Assembly: GCA_946497035.1 (NCBI GenBank)
Contig: CAMMIW010000007.1
Span: 1 to 64,000, forward strand
Source of the DNA: an uncultured Eubacteriaceae bacterium
GTDB taxonomy: Bacteria; Bacillota; Clostridia; Lachnospirales; CAG-274
Length of the DNA: 64,000 nt
Direction: 5' to 3'
Shown piece after piece: positions 43,519-51,402 of the stretch. The translations under genes and the position numbers were made by a program. The first letter of the stretch is position 1. Each line of letters starts with the position of its first letter. Under the pieces are notes generated by a model. The model saw only the letters and a list, made by a program, of their open reading frames with translations, made no database searches and was not told the DNA's origin.

Positions 43519-44253
43519 TTAGCTAAATTTTTCATAATTTATTTTATCTTGTGAAACACCAAGCTCTAAAAGATTTTTCTCTAAAGATTCCATAAATATA
43601 GGTGGTCCACAAAAATAAAAAGCACCATTTAAAGGTAAATTTTCTTTAATCCATTCTTTTGTAACAAAACCTTTAACATCATAATTTTTACCAACTTCAT
43701 CTGTATCTAAAGGATTAGAATAAAAAACAGTATTTTTAAGGTTATTTTCTTTACAAATATTTTCTATATCCTCTTTAAAAGGGTGCATATTAGAATTTTG
43801 AACAGCTTGTACAAAAGTTATATTTCTATCTTTAGCATTAGCAAGTAACATAGATAATAAAGGCGTTACACCAATTCCACCAGATAATAAAACGATAGGC
43901 GTATCTTTTGGTAAATTTTCATCTAAAACGAAAATACCACAAGGGGCTTTAGCTTCTATAATATCCCCAACTTGTAAATTATCGTGAAGATAAGAGCTCA
44001 TAACACCACCATCAATTTTTTTAACACTAATTCTATATGTATCTTCATTAGGTAAATCAGATAAACTATATACTCTAAAAATATCTCTCATTTTAGGATC
44101 ATCTGTTTTTATTCTGAAAGGTAAAAATTGGCCTGGTGTATGCTTAGGTAATTTTTCACCGTTTTTTGCTTTAAAATAAAATGATTTTATAGTATCACAA
44201 ACATCTTTTTTATCAATCAAAATTAATTCTTTAAAATTATCCCAGTTATTCAT
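43519..44253 (-). CDS. ferredoxin/flavohaemoprotein-type FAD-NAD(P)H reductase
   Basis: 244 residues, only the reductase module: FAD site FRVYSLSD (RxYS), VKKIDGGVMSSYLHDNL, NAD(P) site IVLLSGGIGVTPLLSMLLA and the C-terminal FCGPPIFMESLEKNLLELG. It resembles the reductase part of Hmp-type flavohaemoproteins without the globin. It would pass electrons from NAD(P)H to a separate acceptor protein that is not identified here. No [2Fe-2S] domain is fused. Confidence 0.85.
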   Translation of the reverse strand: MNNWDNFKELILIDKKDVCDTIKSFYFKAKNGEKLPKHTPGQFLPFRIKTDDPKMRDIFRVYSLSDLPNEDTYRISVKKIDGGVMSSYLHDNLQVGDIIEAKAPCGIFVLDENLPKDTPIVLLSGGIGVTPLLSMLLANAKDRNITFVQAVQNSNMHPFKEDIENICKENNLKNTVFYSNPLDTDEVGKNYDVKGFVTKEWIKENLPLNGAFYFCGPPIFMESLEKNLLELGVSQDKINYEKFS

Positions 44254-44378
44254 AATAATACCTCCTAGTTAATAATAATTGTTATATAATAATTATAAGC
44301 TAATAATATACAAAAGTCAATAAATATTTAAAAAAATATAATTTTTTATTATTTATCTAAATTATTTATTATAATAAA

Positions 44379-44405
44379 AAGGTTGTAGATTTTGTCTACA
44401 ACCTT
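44379..44405 (-). terminator. intrinsic terminator after the CotF-like genes
   Basis: AAGGTTGTAGA-TTTTG-TCTACAACCTT, T tract on the minus strand. Member of the GTAG..CTAC hairpin set. Confidence 0.88.
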
Positions 44406-44467
44406 AGATTTAGATAAATTCTACAGCAAAATTTAAAATAAAATTTTGTTTTTTTATGTTATTAAAA

Positions 44468-44758
44468 TTATTTTATAACAGGCATAGGCCCAGCACCATT
44501 TTTAGCCGTTAAAGCTTGTGTTAATTTTGTTTTTAATGTTTGTATTTCATAATCTGTGTCTTTAGGGGAAGGTATATAATATCCTTTTTTTTCTGCAAAT
44601 TTATATAAATTATATTGGGCTTCTTCTGCCTCATTTCTCATTTGTTGAAAAATTTGTCTTAAATTTAGATCATTACATTCAGTTATTATTTTAGCATAAT
44701 TAACTATATTAGCCTTTAAACCTGTTAAAATATCTAAAACCATATCTTTTTCGTTCAT
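44468..44758 (-). CDS. CotF-family spore coat protein
   Basis: 96 residues, helical. MNEKDMVLDILTGLKANIVNYAKIITEC, LRQIFQQMRNEAEEAQYNLYKFAEKKGYY and YIPSP are typical of the short clostridial coat F (ferritin-like helical pair) proteins. It follows a related 60-residue gene by 9 bases on the same strand. Likely made in the mother cell during sporulation. Confidence 0.85.
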   Translation of the reverse strand: MNEKDMVLDILTGLKANIVNYAKIITECNDLNLRQIFQQMRNEAEEAQYNLYKFAEKKGYYIPSPKDTDYEIQTLKTKLTQALTAKNGAGPMPVIK

Positions 44759-44767
44759 AAGTACCTC

Positions 44768-44950
44768 CTATAATAATTGTATTAGCTTTTGGGCTAATTG
44801 TTCTGCCTTTATACTAGAAGATTTAAACATTTCTTTAAGCTCTGTGTCGCAAGCTTTTGTTGCATAACAAGATAGCTTAGAAGATATAGTTATATTATTA
44901 GAAACACATTCTCTTATTGCATTTATTTCCATTTGATTTAAATTTGACAT
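44768..44950 (-). CDS. small CotF-like spore protein
   Basis: 60 residues: MSNLNQMEINAIRECVSNN, ITISSKLSCYATKACDTELKEM. The pattern Ile-Arg-Glu-x-Val followed by a Lys-Leu-x-x-Tyr-Ala helix is that of the N-terminal half of coat F proteins. Operon with the 44468-44758 gene. AAGGTG before the ATG. Confidence 0.75.
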   Translation of the reverse strand: MSNLNQMEINAIRECVSNNITISSKLSCYATKACDTELKEMFKSSSIKAEQLAQKLIQLL

Positions 44951-45108
44951 ATATTCACCTTCTATTTAAAATATTTATATAAATATTTTAACCATAAAAG
45001 TAAATATATATACAAAAATAAAGATAAAATACTTTAAAGTAAATTTTTATTATTTTTATTTTTTTGAAAGGTTATAAACTTTATCTAAAGCCTTATATAC
45101 TTTATATG

Positions 45109-45999
45109 CTATTTATTTTTATTATTCATAAAAAACATAAATATGGCAACAGAGCAAATGATTATATAACCTATAAAACTATAAATATCAGGTTTTTGAT
45201 TAAATACTATATAACCTAAAATACCTGAAAAAATTATTTGAGAATAATCGAAAATAGATATTTCTTTAGCAGGAGCATTGGCATAAGCGGCGGTAACACT
45301 AAATTGGCCAAGGCTTGCAAATATACCTGCTAATAATAAATATATTAGTTGTTTAACAGATATAGGTGAAAAATTAAAAATAACAAAAGGTAAAATTGCT
45401 AAACAAGAAAAGCAAGAGAAAAAGAATACTATAAAAGGGCCTTTTTCTCCTCTAAGGCTTAAAAATCTTACCATTGTATAGGCCATACCAGCACACATAG
45501 CACCTAAAACACCTATTAAAGCAGGCAAGCTATTAAGGCTTGTTACAGGTATATTATTATTTAATAAACCTATTATAAGATTAGGATTTATAATAAATAA
45601 GCTACCTAAAAATGCTATTAATATAGACATAACTTGCCATAATTTAATTTTTTCTTTAAGTATAAAAAATGAAAAAATAATTACAAAAAATGGAGCAAGT
45701 TTATTAAGCATAGTAGCATCAGATAAAATTAAATTTTCTATTGCATAATAATTAAAAATTATACCCAGTGTGCCAAAAGTTGATCTAAGTATTAGGCCTA
45801 ATAAATTTTCTTTTTTTAGATTAAATCCTATTTTAGATTTTTTTATAATATAAAAAGCAAAACATAGAGAAACTAAATTTCTAAAAAAGCTTTTTTGCAT
45901 AGAAGGTATATCTCCAGATAGTTTTACAAAAAGGCTCATAAAAGCAAACCCTAAAGCAGATAATATAATAAGAAATATTCCTTTATTTTTATTTGTCAT
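45109..45999 (-). CDS. EamA/DMT-family membrane transporter
   Basis: 296 residues, ten transmembrane segments in two EamA repeats (about 5-135 and 155-290). Markers are SAFGFAFMSLFVKLSG, FRNLVSL and the repeat 2 segment LAGIFASLGQFSVTAAYANAPA. Members export metabolites or nucleotide sugars, or import S-adenosylmethionine; no specific substrate is indicated. AAGGAGC before the ATG. Confidence 0.87.
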   Translation of the reverse strand: MTNKNKGIFLIILSALGFAFMSLFVKLSGDIPSMQKSFFRNLVSLCFAFYIIKKSKIGFNLKKENLLGLILRSTFGTLGIIFNYYAIENLILSDATMLNKLAPFFVIIFSFFILKEKIKLWQVMSILIAFLGSLFIINPNLIIGLLNNNIPVTSLNSLPALIGVLGAMCAGMAYTMVRFLSLRGEKGPFIVFFFSCFSCLAILPFVIFNFSPISVKQLIYLLLAGIFASLGQFSVTAAYANAPAKEISIFDYSQIIFSGILGYIVFNQKPDIYSFIGYIIICSVAIFMFFMNNKNK

Positions 46000-46135
46000 A
46001 ATAAGCTCCTTTCTAAAAACACAATTAATATTTTATAATAAAAATAAAAAAATGTAAATTAAACATTGTAAAATTTTTAAAATGTATTATAATTATTCTA
46101 GACAGTTTAATATTTTATAAATTTGGAGGTAAAAA

Positions 46136-46789
46136 ATGAATTATAAAAATGAGTTTATCAAATTTATGTGTGATTCAGGAGTTTTAACTTTTGGTGATTT
46201 TGTAACTAAAAGTGGAAGAAACACACCTTATTTTATTAATACAGGCAATTATAATACAGGAGAACAAATAAATAAGCTTGGATATTTTTATGCAAAATGT
46301 ATGGAACAAAACGGTATAGATAGCAATGTTTTATTTGGCCCAGCTTATAAAGGCATACCTCTTTGTGTGACAGTTGCATCTGCTTTATATAAAGATTATA
46401 ATAAAAATGTAAATTATTGTTTTAATAGAAAAGAGGCTAAAGATCATGGCGAAGGGGGTGTTATGGTAGGGTATAATCTTAAAGATGGGGATAAAGTAAC
46501 TATTATAGAAGATGTTATAACAGCGGGCACAGCTATAAGAGAGAGCTTACCAATATTAAAAAATACAGCTAATGTAACAGTAGATAGCGTTATTATATCT
46601 GTTGATAGAATGGAAAAAGGTAACAATGAAAAATCTGCTATACAAGAAGTTTATGAAGAATTTGGCATAAAAGTATACCCTATAGTTACAATAATAGATA
46701 TTATAGAAGCTATAAAGTCTGGTGTTATAGAGGGGCAACAATATTTAGATAAAATGATAGTTTATAGAGAAACTTATGGTATAAAATAA
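46136..46789 (+). CDS. pyrE: orotate phosphoribosyltransferase
   Basis: 217 residues. PRPP-binding loop VTIIEDVITAGTAIRES, FGPAYKGIPL and FNRKEAKDHGEGG (catalytic flexible loop). It joins orotate and PRPP to OMP in pyrimidine synthesis. The gene is alone, with no pyrF or other pyr genes next to it. GGAGG sits 8 bases before the ATG. Confidence 0.95.
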   Translation: MNYKNEFIKFMCDSGVLTFGDFVTKSGRNTPYFINTGNYNTGEQINKLGYFYAKCMEQNGIDSNVLFGPAYKGIPLCVTVASALYKDYNKNVNYCFNRKEAKDHGEGGVMVGYNLKDGDKVTIIEDVITAGTAIRESLPILKNTANVTVDSVIISVDRMEKGNNEKSAIQEVYEEFGIKVYPIVTIIDIIEAIKSGVIEGQQYLDKMIVYRETYGIK

Positions 46790-46899
46790 TATTGTAATAT
46801 AAATGTAATAAATATGTTACTAATTGGAAATATTATAATTTATAATATATAGTATAATTTACTTAAGATTATATATTTTTTAGAAAGGAAATGATAAAT

Positions 46900-48846
46900 A
46901 TGTTTAATAAACTAAAAAGAGTTATTACATCTTTAATATTAGTTTTAACAATGGTTATGCCTAGCTTTACAATTTTTGCAGCAGAACCAGTTTATGTTAC
47001 TTTAAATGGACTGCCTATCGTTTATGATGATGCAAAACCACAAATTATGAACCAAAGAGCTATGGTACCTTTTAGAAAAACAGCAGAAACTCTTGGTGCT
47101 ACTATAGATTGGGATAAAAAAACAGAAACAGCTACTTTAATAAAAGGCGATAGAGTAGTAGTACATACTATGCGTACAAATATTATTACGGTAAATGGAA
47201 AAGCATCTACATTTGATACGCCTTCCGCAGTTTTAAATAATAGAACAATGATGCCTGTTAGAATGTTAAGTGAAGCTTTAGGTAATGTTGTAACTTGGGA
47301 TAACGCTACAAGAACTGTTAATATTGTTGCAGATAATACTACTGTTATCAATATTGTACCAGAAAAAACAACTGTTAATAGCGGAGAAAAAATTAATATT
47401 GCAGTAACTACTTCATCTACAACAGATAGAATAAAAATATTAGATGTAAACGAAAATAATAATGTTATTGCAGAAGCTAATACATATAGCACTAACCCAG
47501 ATGGTACAAGACTATTTTCTGTACCTTGGACACCTAATGTTACAAAAAGTACATTTAAAACTTTAAAAGTAGTTCCAGGAAATTTAACTTCATATAACGA
47601 AGATGCTACAGCTTATAAAGTTTGTGCTATTAGTGTAAATGCAGATATAAAACCCAAAATTATATCTTTTACATCTGATAAAAAAGAGGTTGGTAGAGGC
47701 GATAAAATTAAATTGACTATAGAGGCTAATGGTAATACAGATAGAGTTAGAATAGGTACAGAAAAAAATAACAAATTAATTGAGTTAACACATTATAAAC
47801 TTGTAGAAGCTAATAACCCTAACCGTAGACTTTTTGAAACAGAAATGATTATGGAAGATAGAGGAGATATAGAGCTTAGAGCATATGCAGGTAACTCGTC
47901 TAATGGTTATGAAACTACTTATGAAACATTAAAAATAACAGTTGGTGGAGCAGGTAGTAGCAGTTCAAATGAAAAACTTAAAATAAAAGATTCTTTTGTT
48001 ATTAATGATGATATATATGTAGATGAAAAAGTTAAAGTTATTGTTAAAACAACAACAGATATTGATAGAATAGAAATACTAGATGAAAATGATAAAGTTG
48101 TAGATGATACAAGATATGCAGCTATTAAAAATAATAGTGAATATGTTTGGGAAATGGATATACCAGTAAAAAATAGTGGCAGAAATAGATATTATATAGT
48201 GGCATATAATAAAGATAAAGATAAAACAAGAGAAAGTTTTAGTTTTAGTTCTTCCGCATATAGCAGTAGTGATTTATTAGTATTAAATACACAGCAAAGA
48301 GATATAGGTGCTATATCTGGAGATAAAGTTAAATTTATTATAAGAACAACAGGACAAGCAGAGTATATAAAAATATTTGATGGTAGCTCAGAATTAACAA
48401 AAGTTACAAGTTATTCTGGTAGTGGTTCTATTAGAGAATGGGAAGCTACAGTAAATATTACTACATCTAATAAAGATAGATTAAGAGTTGTAGCTTATGA
48501 TAAAAATGAAAATCAAAGCTCTACAAAATTAAATGTTTATTTAAACATACAAGCAGATGGTAAAATATATGATTTTGATTTAAAAACATCAGAAGTATAT
48601 AAAAATGAATATATAAGAGTAGATATATATACTAACAAAGCTATATCTAAAGTTTGGGTAGAAGATAACAATGGTGTTCGTGTAGCTTTAAGCACTTCTT
48701 ATGATAGTGTAAGTGGAGATGAATATACTTGGCAGCTTAAATTTGCAGCAGAAGAAGTAGGCACTAGCATAAGATACACTATATATGCAGAAGACCAAAA
48801 TGGTAAAAAATATGATCAAACATTTAGAGTGCGTGTAAACAAATAG
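46900..48846 (+). CDS. secreted copper-amine-oxidase-N-domain protein with tandem beta domains
   Basis: 648 residues from the ATG at 46900, correctly spaced from AAAGGA; the ATG at 46891 is too close to it. Signal peptide 1-28 (ends FTIFAAEP). About 30-145 are two copper-amine-oxidase-N units (MVPFRKTAETLGATIDWDKK, MMPVRMLSEALGNVVTWDN). About 150-648 are five repeats of a 95-residue Ig-like module, each with an I-x-x-F/E-I-L-D...W strand pattern (for example VSGDEYTWQLKF). A surface or matrix protein; no catalytic motif seen. Shares its N-terminal domain type with the gene at 128-712. Confidence 0.85.
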   Translation: MFNKLKRVITSLILVLTMVMPSFTIFAAEPVYVTLNGLPIVYDDAKPQIMNQRAMVPFRKTAETLGATIDWDKKTETATLIKGDRVVVHTMRTNIITVNGKASTFDTPSAVLNNRTMMPVRMLSEALGNVVTWDNATRTVNIVADNTTVINIVPEKTTVNSGEKINIAVTTSSTTDRIKILDVNENNNVIAEANTYSTNPDGTRLFSVPWTPNVTKSTFKTLKVVPGNLTSYNEDATAYKVCAISVNADIKPKIISFTSDKKEVGRGDKIKLTIEANGNTDRVRIGTEKNNKLIELTHYKLVEANNPNRRLFETEMIMEDRGDIELRAYAGNSSNGYETTYETLKITVGGAGSSSSNEKLKIKDSFVINDDIYVDEKVKVIVKTTTDIDRIEILDENDKVVDDTRYAAIKNNSEYVWEMDIPVKNSGRNRYYIVAYNKDKDKTRESFSFSSSAYSSSDLLVLNTQQRDIGAISGDKVKFIIRTTGQAEYIKIFDGSSELTKVTSYSGSGSIREWEATVNITTSNKDRLRVVAYDKNENQSSTKLNVYLNIQADGKIYDFDLKTSEVYKNEYIRVDIYTNKAISKVWVEDNNGVRVALSTSYDSVSGDEYTWQLKFAAEEVGTSIRYTIYAEDQNGKKYDQTFRVRVNK

Positions 48847-48862
48847 ATAATTTTTAAATTAT

Positions 48863-48911
48863 AGGGGCATAAATAAAAGGGAAAGGTTTAAATCTAGCCC
48901 TGCCCCTTTTT
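48863..48911 (+). terminator. intrinsic terminator after the secreted protein gene
   Basis: AGGGGCA (48863-48869) pairs with TGCCCCT (48901-48907); inner AGGG/CCCT; T follows. Confidence 0.8.
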
Positions 48912-48947
48912 AATAATTACTAATATTTATTATATAGCAAATAAGTT

Positions 48948-48965
48948 CCCACCTTTTTAGGTGGG
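48948..48965 (+). promoter_or_regulatory. hairpin just before the pncB ribosome binding site
   Basis: CCCACCT-TTTT-AGGTGGG, perfect 7-bp stem, 13 bases before GGAGG. The only GC-rich structure in this leader; could be a small terminator or a translation control element. Confidence 0.5.
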
Positions 48966-48988
48966 TTTAATTATATATGGAGGATAAT

Positions 48989-50440
48989 ATGAATAACAAT
49001 TTAACACTTATGACAGATCTTTATCAATTAACAATGATGCAAGGTTATTTTGAGGCTAATATGCATAATAAAAAAGCTGTTTTTGATATGTTTTATAGAA
49101 AAAATCCAAGTAATAATGGTTATGCTATAGCTTGTGGCCTAGATCAAGTAGTAGATTATATAAAAAATATAAAATTTGATGAAGATACTATATTATATTT
49201 AAAGAGTCTTAATATATTTAAAGAAAATTTTTTACAATATTTAAAAGATTTTAAATTTACAGGAGATATTTATGCTATGCCAGAGGGTACAGTAGTTTTT
49301 CCTAGTGAACCTTTAATAAGAGTAAAATCTACTATAATAGAAGCTCAATTTATAGAAACTACTATTCTAAATATTATAAACCATCAAAGCCTTATAGCTA
49401 CAAAAGCGGCTAGGGTTAAATGGGCAGCAGAAGACGATATTGTTATGGAATTTGGGCTAAGAAGGGCACAAGGGCCAGATGCAGGCATATATGGTGCTAG
49501 AGCGGCGGTAATAGGAGGGTGTAATTCTACTAGTAACGTTCTTGCAGGTAAAATGTTTAATATACCTATATCGGGAACACACGCTCATAGCTGGATAATG
49601 AGCTTTAAAGATGAAATAACCGCCTTTAGAACTTATGCAAATATTTTTCCTGATAGATGTTTTCTTTTAGTGGATACTTATGACACTTTAAAAAGTGGTG
49701 TTCCTAATGCTATAAAAGTTTTTAACGAGATGAAAGAAAAGGGGATAGAGCTTAAAAACTATGGCATACGTTTAGATAGTGGAGATTTAGCTTATATATC
49801 AGATAAAGCTAGAGCTATGCTTGATAATGCAGGTTTTAAAGATGCTAGCATAGCCGCATCAAGCGATTTAGATGAAAATATTATATCATCTTTAAAACAA
49901 CAAGGAACTAAGATAAATGTTTGGGGGGTAGGAACAAATCTTATAACATCTAGTGATTGTCCTGCCTTTGGTGGAGTTTATAAACTTTGTGCAGAAGAAG
50001 TTAACGGTGAAATGATACCTAAAATTAAACTTTCAGAAAATCCAGATAAAGTTACAAATCCAGGTATTAAAAAAATATTTAGGCTTTATGATAAAGCTAC
50101 TAATAAAATTAAAGCAGATTTAATTTGCCTTGAAGATGAAATATTAAATGAAAATGAAGATTTAACAATTTTTCACCCGATAAATACTTGGAAAACAATG
50201 ACTTTAAAAGCTAATGAATATTATATAAAAGAGCTTTTACAACCTGTTTTTATAAATGGTAAATGTGTTTTTGAAAAGAGAGAAACTATGGATATAAAAG
50301 AATATTGTGAAAAGGAAAAAGATAGCCTTTGGAATGAATATAAAAGGCTTATAAATCCACATATTTTACCAGTAGATTTATCTTTAAAGCTTTATAATCT
50401 AAAAAAAGATATGATTGATAATATAAGGAAAAATAAATAA
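48989..50440 (+). CDS. pncB: nicotinate phosphoribosyltransferase
   Basis: 483 residues from the ATG at 48989 (GGAGG 6 bases upstream); the ATG at 48977 contains that ribosome binding site. LMTDLYQLTMMQGYF, EFGLRRAQGPDAGIYGARAA, SGTHAHSWIMSF (catalytic His) and LDSGDLAYIS are all present. It makes nicotinate mononucleotide in NAD salvage. A very long terminator follows. Confidence 0.95.
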   Translation: MNNNLTLMTDLYQLTMMQGYFEANMHNKKAVFDMFYRKNPSNNGYAIACGLDQVVDYIKNIKFDEDTILYLKSLNIFKENFLQYLKDFKFTGDIYAMPEGTVVFPSEPLIRVKSTIIEAQFIETTILNIINHQSLIATKAARVKWAAEDDIVMEFGLRRAQGPDAGIYGARAAVIGGCNSTSNVLAGKMFNIPISGTHAHSWIMSFKDEITAFRTYANIFPDRCFLLVDTYDTLKSGVPNAIKVFNEMKEKGIELKNYGIRLDSGDLAYISDKARAMLDNAGFKDASIAASSDLDENIISSLKQQGTKINVWGVGTNLITSSDCPAFGGVYKLCAEEVNGEMIPKIKLSENPDKVTNPGIKKIFRLYDKATNKIKADLICLEDEILNENEDLTIFHPINTWKTMTLKANEYYIKELLQPVFINGKCVFEKRETMDIKEYCEKEKDSLWNEYKRLINPHILPVDLSLKLYNLKKDMIDNIRKNK

Positions 50441-50492
50441 CATATACATAAAAAACATCCTTTTTTAAAAAAGGGTGTTTTTTATGTATATG
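50441..50492 (+). terminator. long terminator after pncB
   Basis: A 20-bp outer stem (50441-50460 with 50473-50492, one wobble pair) continues into TTTTTT/AAAAAA. Its right arm overlaps the -35 of the spoIIR promoter. Confidence 0.88.
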
Positions 50493-50514
50493 TTAGAAAA
50501 ATATGGTAATAATA
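50486..50514 (+). promoter_or_regulatory. sigma-F-type promoter of spoIIR
   Basis: GTATA (50486-50490), 14 bases, GGTAATAATA (50505-50514). The latter fits every fixed position of the Bacillus sigma-F -10 pattern GgnrAnAnTw; the spacer is one base shorter than usual. spoIIR is a sigma-F gene in Bacillus. Confidence 0.55.
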
Positions 50515-50546
50515 AATATAAAATTATTTGTTAAGGAGAAAATATT

Positions 50547-51191
50547 ATGAACATATTAAAAAAAGAAAAAAATATATTATTATTATCGATATTTATAGGT
50601 ACATTTATTACTATAATTTTTATGTTATCTACAAAAAGTTATTCTTATAACATACAAAAAGGTATTGCTAATGAAGTTATTAGATTACATGTTTTAGCTA
50701 ATAGTGATGAAATTTATGATCAACAGCTTAAAATTAAAGTAAAAGATGGTATAATCAAAATGTTAGAAAATGAATTACATAACAGTATGTCTAAAGATGA
50801 AACAAGAATTATATTGTTAAAAAATTTAGATAGAATAGAAGAAAAGGCTAAAGAGATAATAGAAGAAAATGGATATAATTATAATGTTACTGCTAAAATA
50901 TCTTTTGCAGATTTTCCTACAAAACAATATGGAGATGTTGTTTTACCAGCAGGAGAATATGAGGCTTTAAAAGTAGAAATAGGAGAGGCAAAAGGTAAAA
51001 ATTGGTGGTGTGTAATGTTTCCTCCATTATGTTTTGTAGATGCTAGCGTTAAAGAAGTACCACAAGAAGATAAAAATAAATTAAAAAATGTTTTAACAGA
51101 CACAGAATATGATATAGTAACAAAAGCTAAAAGTGAAAAGGATATACCTGTAAAAATAAAGTTTAAAATTGTAGAAATGTGGCAAAAATAA
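50547..51191 (+). CDS. spoIIR: stage II sporulation protein R
   Basis: 214 residues. N-terminal membrane signal (about 8-28), then the family blocks VIRLHVLANSDEIYDQQLKIKVKDGII, FADFPTKQYGDVVLPAGEYEAL and GKNWWCVMFPPLCFVD. Secreted from the forespore, it triggers SpoIIGA to process pro-sigma-E in the mother cell. Preceded by a sigma-F-like promoter. AAGGAG before the ATG. Confidence 0.96.
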   Translation: MNILKKEKNILLLSIFIGTFITIIFMLSTKSYSYNIQKGIANEVIRLHVLANSDEIYDQQLKIKVKDGIIKMLENELHNSMSKDETRIILLKNLDRIEEKAKEIIEENGYNYNVTAKISFADFPTKQYGDVVLPAGEYEALKVEIGEAKGKNWWCVMFPPLCFVDASVKEVPQEDKNKLKNVLTDTEYDIVTKAKSEKDIPVKIKFKIVEMWQK

Positions 51192-51237
51192 ATTATCTGA
51201 AAATTGAATTAAGATTATATTAAAATTTCAAAAAAAT

Positions 51238-51337
51238 ATTGATTTTTATTTTAAAATATATTAAAATGAATTAAATTATAAATTAAAAATCATAATTATA
51301 TAAAATAATTGATTTTTTTATAAAAGTATATTAAAAT
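51238..51337 (+). repeat. 30-bp direct repeats upstream of gltB
   Basis: 51238-51267 and 51308-51337 match at 26 of 30 positions (ATTGATTTTT at the start, TATATTAAAAT at the end) and are exactly 70 bp apart. A shorter related copy is at 51203-51226. Possible activator binding sites. Confidence 0.55.
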
Positions 51338-51402
51338 AGTTTTTACAATATTGCTTATAAAATAATTTTGAATATATATTAATTTCAGAAAGGGTGAAGT
51401 TT

